Part shown: in pieces, positions 28,409 through 41,599 of the stretch
How positions within the stretch are numbered: the stretch's first letter is position 1
Layout of the letters: each line of letters begins with the position of its first letter
Assembly: GCA_021613375.1 (NCBI GenBank)
Contig: CM038706.1
Span: 22,696,866-22,760,865 of the forward strand
Source of the DNA: Megaleporinus macrocephalus
Taxonomy: Eukaryota; Chordata; Actinopteri; Characiformes; Anostomidae
DNA length: 64,000 nt
Direction: 5' to 3'
Made by a program: the position numbers and the translations under genes
Notes under the pieces: model-generated
Seen by the model: only the letters and a program-made list of their open reading frames with translations
What the model was told of the DNA's origin: nothing
Databases searched by the model: none

Positions 28409-30480
28409 TCAGCGATCAGTCCATGTCAAATTAAATTAAATTACATAACTGTCGACTTTTATATTCAGAAATATCTGACCTGTAGTCAGCTGATAGCCAA
28501 TCAGAATAGAACTCACAGCTTATTTTATTTTAGGTAATAGATGCTCAGATGCTTGTTTTTCTTCATCATGGACATCCTGGCAGAGGCTACTATGAGACAG
28601 AAGATCATGTTATTAGAGGAAGTGAAGAAGAGAAAACAAGAGTGACGATGCAGGAAACCAGAATAACAACATCTTGTTGACGAGGGCTAAAGGATAAAGG
28701 GTCTAATGGCTAACGGGACAACAAAGAAAATCAGAAGAGTTACTTATGAAAGATTGCGGTGTAGGCTGTAACCTTATCTGTGTCATTTTGTAATTCTTCA
28801 TTTTGTTTCATCACTCAGCAAAAAGTATGGCCAATCAATCTCACCCCAAATAAGCCATGAAAGTTCCACCCTCCAGTAATAAGATCTTGTAATATCCACA
28901 AGGTTCTTTCTCTTCTGACGTTATCTTTGCCGGAGTTGTGCCCAAATTCTGACACTCCTTCATATGCAGGTCACGCGGGCATACGGACGGCAAAAATGAC
29001 TCTCACTATTCTGGTTATTTACACATGAACATAACTGCAAGTGTAATCTGTAGTATCCATATGCCTGCTTGAGTTGGATTCTGTGTTTTTCAGCTCTTAA
29101 ACACACATACAGCTGTCTTTGAGTGGAGCTCAAAGCGTGATTTGTATTTGCAATTTGTAACACAAATGTGAATTACACTCGTCAGCTTCAGACACGTCTT
29201 GGTTATTCTCTTTTGATATGAGACAAAAATGTAGTTGATTTTTAGTCAAACGTTTGTCTTTAAAAGGCTGAGCGTGCTGGAGCGCGTCATAAAGAAAAAT
29301 AAATATGTGTGTGCAATGCAGTTGTGGAAAACGAATGGCGCTTCTACAGGGCCCGAAAGTCTGAACGGGTAAGATTTATAATGATAATTCCTATTTTATA
29401 AGACAGCTGAGGTTTCGTGGTTTTGTCAGACGCTCCAAGATCCAGAGAGGCCAGACCCCGGCCCAGTGAGAACGCAGCTCTAGTCCAGAATCCCGCTTTC
29501 CTCAGCACAGACAGCGCCACTTTCTCCCTTATTGTAGTCATTATTCATGAACTGTATTGGAAATGTTTATAAATGCTATAAGCAAAGAAAGGAAATGGTC
29601 GCATGGATCTGATGTGAAAGTGAGGTGTGTGGTTAGGTGTTATGTGTCCATGTGTCCAAGTGTGCGTGAATGGTCTTCTCCTGTAACTGGGCTTTGGAAT
29701 GTTGTCAGAATAACTATGCCAAATCAGCAATTAGTGAGGCTGTGTGTGAGACAGCCGTGAAGAAGAGTGAGGTTCAGGGACAGGTGTCTGTAAGACGCAC
29801 ACACACACACGCACACACACACACATGCACACACATGAAGTACACACACAGAGTAGCTATCATTGTAAAGCGGTGCAGTTTGACCACTTTGAAATGTCAG
29901 CTATGTGCAGTAGCCGTCTGAAAGCTCTGCCACACATCAGGCTTTTACCTCAGCACTGCTATTATCTCAATGTCCAGCTCCAATCGCTCTAAGCCTAAAC
30001 GCTTTTCCCCAGTGTGTGTACAGCTAACCTCTCTCACACTCGTCTAAGGCTCAGAGAGTTTAGTCTGGAAAGCTCTCTGCATTGCCTGACCCCAGCAGTC
30101 ACTTTGTGGAATGAATAGTTATCCTGTGGGGGGTCCTCAAATACGCACTCAGATCTGCTTTCAGTTTCTGTTATCATACTTCACGCAAAAAAAGAAAGCA
30201 GCAATTACGATCCAGAGGTTTACAGTAACGATTCAGAAAAGGTGCCCGAACAAAAAAAAAAGTCAAACAGAAATGTAGCAGTTTATTTGGTTTACTAAGT
30301 TTACAAAGTTGAGTTCATGCAATTACATAAGTTTATGCTTCTAACCAAAGCAGTACTCACTTTAAAAATAAATGTATATTTGAAATTCTTTCTAGCTGCT
30401 CATGCAGACTTTTTAAATGGTGCCAGTGATTCTCTCAAAGTAATAATACAGATCAGAACCGAGTGTGGCTTCTTTTAAAC
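28409..30480. other. Intergenic, nothing recognised beyond a CA microsatellite
   Basis: No supported gene. A CA-rich run lies at 29796-29840. Otherwise unremarkable AT-rich sequence. Confidence 0.6.
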
Positions 30481-30481
30481 C

Positions 30482-31335
30482 AGAGATGGACAAAGTATCT
30501 CCAGTAAGAATATCAACACTCCTGATTAAATATTACTTCAATAACGGTGAAAGTTGTTCAGTCAAATTTGTGAGCAATTTTACTCAAAAGTACTCTTTCT
30601 TTAATGTCAGTGCACTGTTACACTACAGAACCTAATGTCCTTCCCTCATGTGACGTTACTAATAGCACTGTGTTCATTTGATTAAAAGAGATTAGACTGA
30701 AGATTACAACTGAAAGAAGGACTTTAGTGACCAAACTCAGTGACCAAATTTTCATCAGCATCCATCAGCATCGAATTCACACAAGTGTTATGAACCAACT
30801 GGTGTCTAAGCTAACTGGTTGTATTAGCCTCTGTTTGCAGATTCATCACTGCCAGCTTAACAAGTTAAGCCAACACAGCAAGTGTACGGTAATCAGATGG
30901 GACATAACATCGGCCCCAATACAACAACTAGGTGGGCACATTAATAAAAATCTATAAAAAGTCATTTGATCAACAATAGCATAAAAACTGCAGCTACTAC
31001 AATCACAGACACCTTCATTTAAACTGCTTACTAGAGTTAAACACATGTTTACATACAGTACCTCAAAATGCTTTCTCAGGTTGGACTGAGAGTTTTTGAA
31101 GGCACTGATGAAGTTCCAGAAATCTCGATCATGGACTTCAGATATGTCCATGAGGGCTCCGGCAAGGAACCTTTATCTGTGTCTTTGAGGGGTTTACTGT
31201 GATCGTGTTTTCTCCCGGGAATATAAAAAAAACTTGAATTAAATTAAATGAATGTGTAATGACAATTGATATTCAGGTAAAGTACAGGTGTGCAGATGTA
31301 AAAATGGGCTAAGTTACAGCACTTAAGTCTACCAC
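30482..31335. repeat. Probable dispersed DNA element
   Basis: The left part (CAGAGATGGACAAAGTATCT, ...CTCAAAAGTACTCTTT) looks like the common fish element beginning AGGTGGACAAAGTAC. The right part (GGTAAAGTACAGGTGTG) has the same GTAAAGTAC theme. Limits and class uncertain; the interior shows no convincing protein. Confidence 0.45.
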
Positions 31336-31594
31336 GGCTGATACACTAAAAAATATAAAGTATAAAAAAGCATAAAACAGTGACGACTAAAGTGAGAGGT
31401 TAGTCAGTGATCACTCCATTACTACATGCGAAATCAGTGTAATCAGTGCACCTGTAGAGTCACCTCAAAATAAATAAAATGCCTTAAGATGTTGATATGC
31501 AATAAAGTAACAGGTTATAATGTCCTGCTACTGGCTGGCATGGCCATAGAAGCACAGAGAGCAGGTTGTTGTGTTGTGGCTTAAAAGGTGTCTG

Positions 31595-31633
31595 TGTAAT
31601 GTATGTATGTATGCATGTATGTATGTATGTATG
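31595..31633. repeat. (GTAT)n tetranucleotide repeat
   Basis: About nine GTAT units with one GCAT variant, read directly. Confidence 0.85.
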
Positions 31634-31944
31634 GGTAATATTTACAGGTTCATTGTCTACCATGAATGGACAAATGTTGGCTAGAAGTGACCTGCCTGCT
31701 TTCATGGCCATTTCAGCAGCTGACTGGCGGCTCCCCCTTGCAGTGTGTTCAATAAAAGAGCATTTGCCTTTAAAGGTCAGTGTTTTTCTTGTGTCTTCTT
31801 CTAAGCTGATGACATTAAGTTCACAAAACAAGCACCACATATTATGGTCTTTCCTCACCTTTTTGTATGCAGTGCAGGGTTTAAATTTCAATTCGACAAT
31901 GTTGGAAACACCTGCTAGTAGATAAGATAAGATTTTAGATCATT

Positions 31945-32165
31945 TTAGATGCTTCATGTTTTTTCCCAAAAAACATATTTTTTTGTCATACTGTACATCT
32001 ATGTTCACCCTCTGTCTAAAATGCATCTTTAAGCTCCATCCACTGACAAGTCCTGTTTGCTTGCCCACGCTGATCTGACTGGTCAACCACCAGAGTGACA
32101 CCCTGCTACAAGTTCCGCCCCCCACACCACTGTAACCATTGGTTCTGCTGTCTAAAGGGGTCAAC
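31945..32165 (-). repeat. Dispersed repeat family A, copy 4 (inverted)
   Basis: The minus strand reads GACCAGTCAGATCAGC, GAGCTTAAAGATGC, TTTTAGACAGAGGGTGAA and GATGTACAGTATGACAAAAA, matching copies 2 and 3. Confidence 0.6.
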
Positions 32166-32709
32166 TTTACACAATCATGATGACCCTGTACAAGAAATAT
32201 GTCACAACCTTGGGTCCACTAGTGTTAGTCACATTGCCTAATGTACAAGGCTGTCTCGACTAAGTGTGACTGGGCACTAAAGTAGTCTCACCTACCCTGT
32301 CTACAGCCATAACATTACAATACTTCCAACAATCTAAATGGTGCTACACTTAAAACAGACCCTCATGAAACAAAGTTGTATGAACAGGCATGGCAGCAGA
32401 AAAGTTAATATGCTGTAGACATGATGCCATAATGTCTATTCAATCCAGCTACATCTGGACACACATTCCAGAGCAGAAACTGTTTGAAACAGCGTTTTCT
32501 GTTAAACTAGTGGAAACCAGTCAACAGATTTGCATGCGCATGCCAGTGTGAATATCCAATCAGAGCACAACTAACAGAATTTGGATAGTTCAGTTCAGCT
32601 TAGCATACGATAAATATCAGTCAGAAAATCCACAAAGTGCCAAGGCAGGGATTGCTGACAGGTCAGGTCTGTTTTTTTTGGTATCGCCTGCGATCCATTT
32701 AGTCTCCAG

Positions 32710-32826
32710 AGCAGAGCAAATGATCAGCTATATCACCAAAAAACAGCACGAGAGGTTCAGGCTGAAGGAGATGAAAGACGAAGAGATAAAAATGAAGGCA
32801 AAGGAAGGAATGAAAAGATTACAGAG
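32710..32826 (+). other. Candidate orphan exon (117 nt), unproven
   Basis: An open stretch lies between a plausible acceptor (tttagtctccag) and donor (GTGAAG). It has phase 2 on both sides and encodes a charged helix-like peptide containing AEQMISYITKKQHERFRLKE and MKDEEIKMKAKEGMKRLQ. I recognise no family. Purine-rich DNA easily yields Lys/Glu/Met-rich chance frames, so this is a weak call. Confidence 0.2.
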
Positions 32827-33175
32827 GTGAAGAGCTGTTGTCTGGAAACTATTGCTGCTAATCCGGGCCTTCCGTTTACTACTTTTGTAATGAGATGCAG
32901 TATATTTACTTCACGCTCAGACCTGAAGGTCTATTAACCGGCACATTTGTCTAGGGTTGCTCTAAACACATTACTGAATACAAGAAATGCACAACAGAAA
33001 ATTAGAACTGTGTGTTTTAGCTCAGTGAGACAATCTGGCTAAAGGGCAAATAGATTAATGAGCACTTTCTTTCTGCTGAGTATGTGTGTGTGTGGAACAG
33101 AACGAGATAACAGAAGAAACAGCTCCAAGCAGACTAGTAGCGTCCTCATTAATAAAGAGGAATGTCGTCCAGTGC

Positions 33176-33206
<31 letters not shown>
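33176..33206. repeat. (GT)n microsatellite
   Basis: About 15 GT units ending gcgtgt, read directly. Confidence 0.9.
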
Positions 33207-33207
<1 letters not shown>

Positions 33208-34551
33208 ACAGATACGGCTGCTCACCGTAAAAGGTAAAGACTTTGATTTGCCTAGTTCTCCAGTTCAGTGGCAGTTCAGTAGATAAGGGGAACCGCGAAG
33301 GCCCAGTCTGACTGGGAGAAATTTGGTTGTTTTTTTCACGGCTGGTTGCAAGTAGTGTGCGATTCAAAGAAAGAAAGAAAGTACTGTGGATGTATTCGCT
33401 GTGAAATTAGCAGTCATTATTACTGACGAGACTGCTTCCACATGTGCAAGCTGATTATCAGGGAGAGGCACAAACAAGCAGATGGAGATAGAAAGGAAAG
33501 CAGGTATCAGGCAGTGTGTGTGAGGGAGGGAGAGTTTAAAGTGTCCTGTCAGAAGACACATGACACGTATGCGAAGGGAAAAGAACCTCTTTAGCTCATG
33601 GTGGACATTGCACTATAGGGTGTTGAGGGAGCTGCAGTACCCTCAGGTTTCACAACTGTTCAGCTGTAACTGCTAAAAATACAAATCCAATTTTAAAAAT
33701 TGTGGGACAAAAGACAGTGACTTGTCCTATAGGTGATCGAGTGAAGGCAGCTCTTGATTTTTGGAAATATACACTAATTTCAAATCTTGTGCCTGTAAAA
33801 CGTTCCAAAAAATGCAGGACTGGTTTGTGAAATGATCAAAAAGCCATGTCTTAGAAGTTTTCACAGGTAACAGGTTTGCTATCATGATTATTCACGAAAG
33901 GCTCAATTGCCAAAAATTACTTGAATAGGCCAACAGTCAAGAACAATGGGTCTCATTCAGCAAGCATTCTTAAGATTTTTTCCTACTTACACAGTTTTCT
34001 CAAAGATTCTGACATTTGCCAATGTTTTCCTATTTAGTATTTATTTTTAGATTAAAACAGAATCTACACACACAATCAGGAGTGCAAAGGTGCAAACAAT
34101 TGTAACAATGTAAATAAATGTCATGAATCTGACGTAGACTTACATAGACTGTTTAGACGTATACCACATTGTAACACATTTAAGAAAATAATACTTATAG
34201 TGAGACATTGGTGAATATGGTCCAATGTTTTTTAACACATGGCTGCAAGGAATATAGGGATTTCACTATCTACATCCCATGGCTTAAGGATTTAGAGAAT
34301 CCGAAAAAAATCTCTGTGCTTAAAACCAGTACTGAGTGCTGTGACCTTCTGTCCTTCAGACAGTACTGCAATAAAAACTAACATGATTATAAAATGAATA
34401 TAACCACATGGGCTTGGACTCCTCTGAAATGGACATATGCAATATGGAAACATGTTACCAAACTATTTCTTTATGCCAAGTGTGTCTATGCTAAGCTAAT
34501 GTAATTATTAGAATTATTAGAAATATTATTGCGCCAAATAAATATAGCTTT

Positions 34552-35420
34552 TGACAGGACACATAACTACAACAGGACACATAACTACAACTTGACACAT
34601 AACTACAACTTGACACATAACTAGCTTACAACAGAAAACATAACTACAACAGGACACAGAACTAGCTTACAACAGGATACATAACTACAACAGGATACAT
34701 AACTACAACAGGACACAGAACTAGCTTACAACAGGATACATAACTACAACAGGATACATAACTACAACTACCTTACAACAGGACACAGAACTAGCTTACA
34801 ACAGGACACAGAACTACAACAGGATACACAACTACAACAGGACACAAAACTACAACAGAATAAAAAACTACAACAGGATACATAACTACAACAGGGCACA
34901 TACCTACAACAGGATACATAACTACAACAGGACACATAACTACAACAGGAAACAAAACTACAACAGGACACATAACTACAACAGGATACATAACTACAAC
35001 AGGACACATAACTACAACAGGACATAGAACTACATAAGGGCACATGACTACAACAGGACACATAACTACAACAGGACACATAACTACAACAGGACATAGA
35101 ACTACAACAGGATACATAACTACAACAGGATACATAACTACAACAGGACACATAACTACAACAGGACACATAACTACAACAGGACATAGAACTACATAAG
35201 GGCACATGACTACAACAGGATACATACCTACAACAGGATACATAACTACAACAGGACACATAACTACAACAGGACACATAACTACCTTACAACAGGACAT
35301 AGAACTACAACAGGACACAGAACTACAACAGGACATAGAACTACATAAGGGCACATAACTACAACAGGACACATACCTACCTTACAACAGGACATAGAAC
35401 TACAACAGGACACAGAACTA
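34552..35420. repeat. 18-bp minisatellite, about 45-50 units
   Basis: Tandem units of ACAACAGGACACATAACT with variants (GGATACATAACT, GGACACAGAACT, GGACATAGAACT) and occasional inserted ACTAGCTT or ACATAAGGGC blocks. Because the unit is a multiple of three, two overlapping minus-strand frames stay open over most of it (SCCSYV and VVMCPV repeats). These are by-products of the repeat, not genes. Confidence 0.95.
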
Positions 35421-36441
35421 GCCAGGGCAGAGCTATATCTTGTTCCTCTCATGTTGGACTGAGGGCAGATGATGCTACAGTGAGGTACAAAGTTATATTA
35501 CAAGACAGACAGACTGGAGCTAGCTGATTAGCAAGACAACCTCAGTACATACCTCTGCAACTTGTCTTTGATGTAACAACCAGAACTGTTATTTCTACTC
35601 AGTCTGTTAATAATTTTATTGAATGTTGGAATGCTTTAGACTAAAAATCTTAAATGTTGCTCCTTTAAAGCCACAGTTAGAGCATTCTTCAACACCAGTG
35701 AACTTCCTACAGAGAAATAACCGTAAATAAATCAATAAACACAAGTTGGGACGTGCTGCCTTTCTAACATTCCCACACACACTGCTCTGACTGTGCACAT
35801 GCTCAAAGAAAGACATTCTGATGGTTGTTTATATTTTCACCACTAATCAATGGCATTAAGGTCTGAAGTATTTCGATTCCCAGAAGAAGGATATAATTGC
35901 TGTATTTGAGGAACATGTGGGAGAACCAGTGGTGCAGTGTTGAAGAATAAAAGGAAATTAATTTCTTTTTATTTAATGAAAGCGGTGGTGGTTATAACAG
36001 ACATGCCTTATGGATGACAGCTAAATCAGCAGCACCATCCGGGCCTAAAGTGGGCTGTTTTTTCCCCCCTCTATTTCCACACGGATGTTCCGCCTGTTTT
36101 ACTTGCTTGAACAGAAGCGTAGACAAACATACACACAGGCAACAAGGCTGTTCTATTGCTTACCAATTAATCCTCTCTAGACTCGGTTTATTCTGCGTGC
36201 TGTTTTTGTTGAGCGTTTAGTTTGTTCTGGACAGATTTCAGTGGGAGAGAGGGGTGTGTGTGAGTGTGTGTGTGAATGTGTGTGTGTGTGTGTGTGTTTG
36301 TGTAGGGAGGGTTTTGGGGTCCATACTCAGAGGGGTCCCTCTCCCTGACAACTGTTGTTGGGGCAGAGGAGGCCAGTCAATAGAGTCCATTCAGTCTGCA
36401 TTTCCTGTAGAACAGAACCGGAGAGAAACGGAGAGAGAGCG

Positions 36442-36480
<39 letters not shown>

Positions 36481-37440
36481 AGAGGGAACTAGAAGGAGAG
36501 AGAGAGAGAGACGAGGAGGGAGGAAACAGTAAAAGTTTTGCGCTGGCATCTCCTTCCTGTGTGAGTTTTTGTGCCAGCTGTCTTTAAAAAAATGGACGGC
36601 TCACACACAATGCTCTGGCCTCCGTGTCCACTAACTCGCCATTCTAGCCATGCCAAGACAGGCCAAGCGTGATCAATCAGCACATCTGGAACAAACGGGC
36701 TCACACACACACTCACTCACTCTCTCTCACAGCACCTGCAGACAGGGGGAATCTGGACACCCATCAGGCTCATCGTAAATGCATATCATTTGCACTACAG
36801 AGCCTTCCCGTGTCTAATACTGCTGTGTTCTCCAGAAAACAGAGAAATAAAACCAGCACAAGAAGTAACACGAATCACAGCCTACAGTACACCGTTATTC
36901 ACTTTCTCTCCAAACTGTCATGCTCAGTCCAAGCGAGTGTGCATGCATGTGCATGTACGCCCATGTGTGTGTGTGTGTAAGAGAGAGAGAGAAAGAGAGA
37001 GAGAGTCTGCTACAGGGATGATAACACACACAATGCTGGCTGGAGTTGTTCCTCTGTGAGGCTGCCAGATGAGTCAGTAACCGGATAAAATTTATGCGTC
37101 CACTACCTGAAGAGGAAGCAGTGGGGAGTAGTGTAATATGCACAAGATTTAGTCTTCTTAACCTCCATTATTTTTAAGCATATCCTCAGATTTATGAATG
37201 GAAATGCAGCAAATATTTATCTTATCTCAGGGAAAGAAGTCATGTGGAGGTACATGGATGTGTTAAGGTTCGCCATCATCTATAATCATTATGTCTTTTC
37301 ATATCTATGGCGTAATACATTACGTGCAAAGGAGGCCAGAGCAGAGCTCGCATGTGTACAATAGAGGAGGCTGAAAAGGTCTGAGTATGCAGGTTATTAT
37401 TATTAGCATTGGGGTAAAAGGGAGTTAAACGTTGCCGTCC
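35421..37440. other. Intergenic block rich in GT and GA microsatellites
   Basis: No supported gene. It contains a GT-rich run 36255-36302, a GA run 36446-36478, GA-rich 36494-36515, and GT/GA at 36963-37006. Short open frames here are low-complexity artefacts. Confidence 0.6.
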
Positions 37441-37444
37441 AAGC

Positions 37445-37660
37445 AGGACAAGCATCACCAAAAAGGCAACTTCACATGAGAGACCAACATACTTTACGTT
37501 TATTGTAAGTCAAAGGAACCAGAATTTTTCCCTTTACATTTTCACACAATGTAAACGACAGCTGTTCTCTTTAAATAATGTAGAAAAATAAAAAATACAA
37601 ATAATGGAGGTGCATGTTTTTCTTTAGACAGTTTCTTTAGATAGTTGAAAGCTTACGCAG
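37445..37660 (+). repeat. Dispersed repeat family B, copy
   Basis: GAGAGACCAACATACTTTAC, GTAAGTCAAAGGAACCAGAA TTTTTCC, CAATGTAAACG and GGTGCATGTTTTTCTTTAGA match the 40575-40800 copy in order. Confidence 0.65.
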
Positions 37661-40190
37661 CTACACATTTTACAACTACGGAAACAACCAGTGGTTTACA
37701 TCACTGTCCACTCATAAACAAATATCTCCAAAAGGGCAGCTTTACAGCAGACCTTCTGTAAACCATGAGTTAAAGAGATTTTTTAACAGCTGTAGCGCAT
37801 CTTTGTTTGTCCAGTCATAATTACGTTTTCATACAACGTACAGTGTAAAATGACCTTTACACATACAGGTAAGAGTAAACTGTGGAATAAATCAGTTAAA
37901 ATATTTTGCATACAGACCGTAGATCTATGGTAAAGCCATATTTGTAAGGACTGTGTTATGATATACACAAGCTAAACATGCACAGATTCATAATTTAGAT
38001 GGTACTTTTTATCGAGGATGGCTGTGCCATAACCATAACCCTTAAATATCAAATTGAGAAAATACTTTGTGTTGTATTTCTTAAAAATCATTTTAATTTA
38101 ATTTACAGTGAGGTTTAAGGGTTTAGATTAATCATAAGTGTAATTAAAAAACAACAACTTGAAAAAAGCTATTTTCACATCACCAAAAACACAAAGAATA
38201 TATAGAATCTAAAGAATCTTAGTCTATAGGTCAGGCCTTATTTTAGCTACGCCCTTGCATTTTAAAGCAGTGAGTTAGACTACATCCTTTTCTCTTATGG
38301 CCACATGGTGAGCAGTTTTATCTCATTGTTTTAAAATAAATGTGTCCCAAAATCACTGTGTAACATTAAGCGTTGTCACTACTGAAACACATATTTCCTG
38401 CAATTAAGTAAACTTTTTAGTGTTTTTGTATTTTATAGAAAATATTTTTTTTGTGAGTGGGCCATATATGTCTGAATTTGTCTAAACTGTCACTATTCGT
38501 TAGTGTTATGACTGTTATGGACACAATGGAATGCTATTTTGATAAAATGTATATAATTAAACCAAGGCGTCAAAGTTCTGAACACTGACCTTGAACAAAT
38601 TTAGTAGGATAAGCCAAACATATAAAGTAAATAACATTCTTGAATTACAATGTAAATTAATGTGTAAAAAAAAAGAGATTTTTGTGTTGTTTTTGGACTA
38701 TTTCTATTAACTTATTCACTGTAAAATGAGGGCATGAGACCACAAACCAATAAAATCAGGCTCCATGGCTTCTTCTGTCTTACTTGTGACAAGTCCTGAA
38801 ATTAAAAACAAAAAAACAATCAAAGCAGGTAATGTACCTGAAAACTCATCTTTAGAAGTCAGCATGATATCCTATTATGTCTGACTACACCTCTGGATAC
38901 AACACAGGAGACAGCAGCAGACTGACAGAGTACAGGCACCCCGAACGGCCTGTGGGAGAGAGTTTGTTAGGATGCTAAATGAAAGCCAGTCTCAGAAGGA
39001 GAGCTCAGAACCTGGAGAAGAGCTGATGTGCTGTAGTTATTCAGCTTCCACTGTACTGTCTGGACCTGAACAGCATGATTATGTTAATTTAGTTCATCCA
39101 GCCCAGTAGCACAGCAGCAGAATCCCTCACACAGTGTTTTTCATCATCACTTACACGCCCATCTACACACACACTCACACACACACACACAATGTATTAT
39201 AATGTATTATTATTCTAGATGGCTTCAAAAACTTGTACTAAGCACTATTGCCAGGTTTGTAATGGAGCGCATGCAAAACAGACAGAAAAAAAATTAGCGA
39301 AAGGGGGAGAGAGATGTTGCCTGGCAACCAGACTAGCTTGGCGGATGCTTTCAGAGTAAACGTCCTGCCACTCAGGTTTTTACTGTATCTGCTATAGAGC
39401 TGCTCACATGCTCAGATTTGTCTCCCATCTGTACATCAAGCACATCTAGAAAAGAGCTTTGAATCACGTCTGACTTCTCCCACCCAGCACACCTTGTACT
39501 TCAGCCCCTTTAACAGAAATCACACACTGATCATTGACAAAATGAACCACTTCAGGAACAGTTTCTTCCCTTCAGCCATCAGATAATCTAATTCATAACT
39601 GCACTCCAGTGACTTCTACTCACTACTGGCTCTTTCAGTTTTTACCCATTTTACTCACATCCAATTCCCTCCCTCTAGCTTGGTCTCCATCTATCAAACC
39701 CTACTAACAAGCCGGCAGGGTGAAGGTTAGCACATGCTTCCTCCGAGACACATCCTGTCTCAACACGCTTGGAGTAGAACGCTAATGGACAATTCTGTTA
39801 TAGCAGTAATACAAGAATACAAGGGCCATTCTGCTACACACATGCTCTCCTGCACTCCTGATCATAGCTGAGGTTTCACCAGGGATCTAACTTTTGATCT
39901 CTCAGCTCTCAGAGCATCTCTCGGCTCACTCTAACACTAACCATACACTAGACAAAAGACTTTTAATAGCCTAAAGTTACCTCAAAACACAATGTGTCAT
40001 AACAGGTTCAACCCTCAGACTATGATTTTGCAAAGATCTTGCGGTGTGTAATGATCAATAAAGGTGCTCAAGTAGTGTGGGCCTGCTGTACAGAGGGAGC
40101 TTATGCTGTAACACGATAAAGACCATTGGACATCTTTCTTTTATTTTTGGATGTAACGCTACCATGAGGCTTTAGAGTGCCTTTAGTTCA
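37661..40190. other. Intergenic, no supported gene
   Basis: AT-rich sequence with a CA run at 39170-39192 and an X-box-like motif at 39316-39328. Nothing else recognised. Confidence 0.6.
39316..39328 (+). promoter_or_regulatory. RFX X-box-like palindrome GTTGCCTGGCAAC
   Basis: Perfect inverted half-sites GTTGCC/GGCAAC around a single base fit the RFX consensus. It is intergenic, about 18 kb downstream of fgfr3. Occupancy is unknown. Confidence 0.35.
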
Positions 40191-40194
40191 TATA

Positions 40195-40560
40195 CACTAC
40201 TGTTAGACACCTAAGCACATTGTTTATAAGCATTTATCTTAGCAATAAGTGTATCTTTAACAGTGAGAACACCAGATATCATTAGAATAGACCTCAATAT
40301 GCAACACAAAGCATGAATTATTTTGAAAGAAGTAGGTAATATAAGCCAGTTTGAAGTTTAGTTCCAGATTTCTCCTGTGATGCCCAGACATTGCATTAAT
40401 TTAGCCTATTGAAGTACTGAGTAGTCAAATCAGGCATTAGATGATACCTGCAAATAATATTGGACTGCCTCAAGAAAAAGCTTGGAAAGGGTTAAATAAA
40501 CACACTGACGTATATAAAACCACTACTTACTGTTTTAACACTATTTGAAAATCATCGCTG
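40195..40560 (+). repeat. Dispersed repeat family C, copy
   Basis: CACCTAAGCACATTGTTTATA, AGAACACCAGATATCATTAG, AGTACTGAGTAGTCAAA, GCTTGGAAAGGGTTAAATAA and ACCACTACTTACTGT are shared in order with 50511-50860. The 7640-8060 segment shares the first and last blocks. Confidence 0.7.
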
Positions 40561-40574
40561 ACCAATGAAAAACA

Positions 40575-40800
40575 AATTATCTCCAAAATTGCAACTTTAC
40601 AGGAGAGACCAAAACATACTTTACAATGTAAGTCAATGGAACCAGAATTTTTCCAAGCTATTTTGTAGCACCTCTATTGGTCCGTTCATCATGAAAGTTT
40701 GAAACAATGTAAACGGCCATTGGCGTGTTCAAATTATGTAGTAAACTCAAAACTGACAAAAATGAAGATACATGTTTTTCATTGGACAGTGACGATATAC
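40575..40800 (+). repeat. Dispersed repeat family B, copy adjoining family C
   Basis: AACTTTACAGGAGAGACC, AATGTAAGTCAATGGAACCA, GGTCCGTTCATCATGAAAG and ACATGTTTTTCATTGGACAG match 37445-37660 and 22595-22715. Confidence 0.65.
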
Positions 40801-41519
40801 TTGAGCTATTTAAAGGAGTTCTAAGCATATGAAACAGACAGGCCAAGTCAAGTAGTTAATAAATTAGTATTTCCAGCATGAACCTGAGTCACTAGTTAGC
40901 ATCTACTCCACGTGTTTCGATTTCTCACCATCAAAAAGTCTTCTGCTTTCTGGGTTGGAGTGAAAGTAAATGGTGGACCATTACAAGGGTCATTATTTGC
41001 ATTAGCCAAGACTTAAAACTTTTGATAATATTAAATGTGGTTAATTTTATTGGAATATAAAGATGGACTTGAGACAGACCAAACAATCGAGATGACAGTA
41101 TTTCATTCCAACATCGGAAATGTATCTGCATGAGATCAGACAAAACAGTGAAATCACTCTAAAAGTAATTCACTGTAAGGCCTGCATTAGACGGTTGCCC
41201 CACTCAGGAGCCCACACTGTTGTTTTAAAGCCTACACCCTGTATCACTCTGCTATTTTTGCACTGAGACTAGCAGTTGAAAGTTATTACAGTGCTACATC
41301 TTGACATCTCTTAGGTCATTACTTGAAAATATACTCCATGTTTAAAAAAGGTGGGGTGTAATAGAGAAGTCAGGACATATAGTGTATGGAGTGATTTTTT
41401 GTAATGCTTTCTTGTTTTGTACTTTATTGTCTTACCAGTATTGTTAACTGTTTGTTGTGGATCCATACATATGCAGAGCTGTACCGAATCCAGTCCAAGT
41501 CCAAAAATGTCCAAGCCTC
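40801..41519. other. Intergenic, nothing recognised
   Basis: AT-rich, no supported gene. GACATATAGTGTATGG at about 41376 could be a worn Tc1-type terminus. Confidence 0.5.
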
Positions 41520-41599
41520 CTAATAATCAGTGAATTCAGCTACTTTCAGATGCAAGCATTGCTGACACAGGCTTTCGATTGTGCACACACAGCTTGTAT

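Larger units (their letters stand above)
31336..34551. other. Intergenic block, no supported gene
   Basis: Apart from the tetranucleotide repeat, the family A copy, the candidate exon and a (GT)n run at 33176-33206, nothing is recognised. Confidence 0.55.

Noticed and set aside
31484..31925. Opposed open frames of 135 (minus) and 119 (plus) codons
   Set aside because: They overlap each other on opposite strands across a GTAT tetranucleotide run. Neither resembles a protein family.
34768..35372. Two minus-strand open frames of 169 and 193 codons with Cys-Cys-Ser-Tyr-Val and Val-Val-Met-Cys-Pro repeats
   Set aside because: They coincide exactly with the 18-bp minisatellite, whose period is a multiple of three, and have no other coding evidence.
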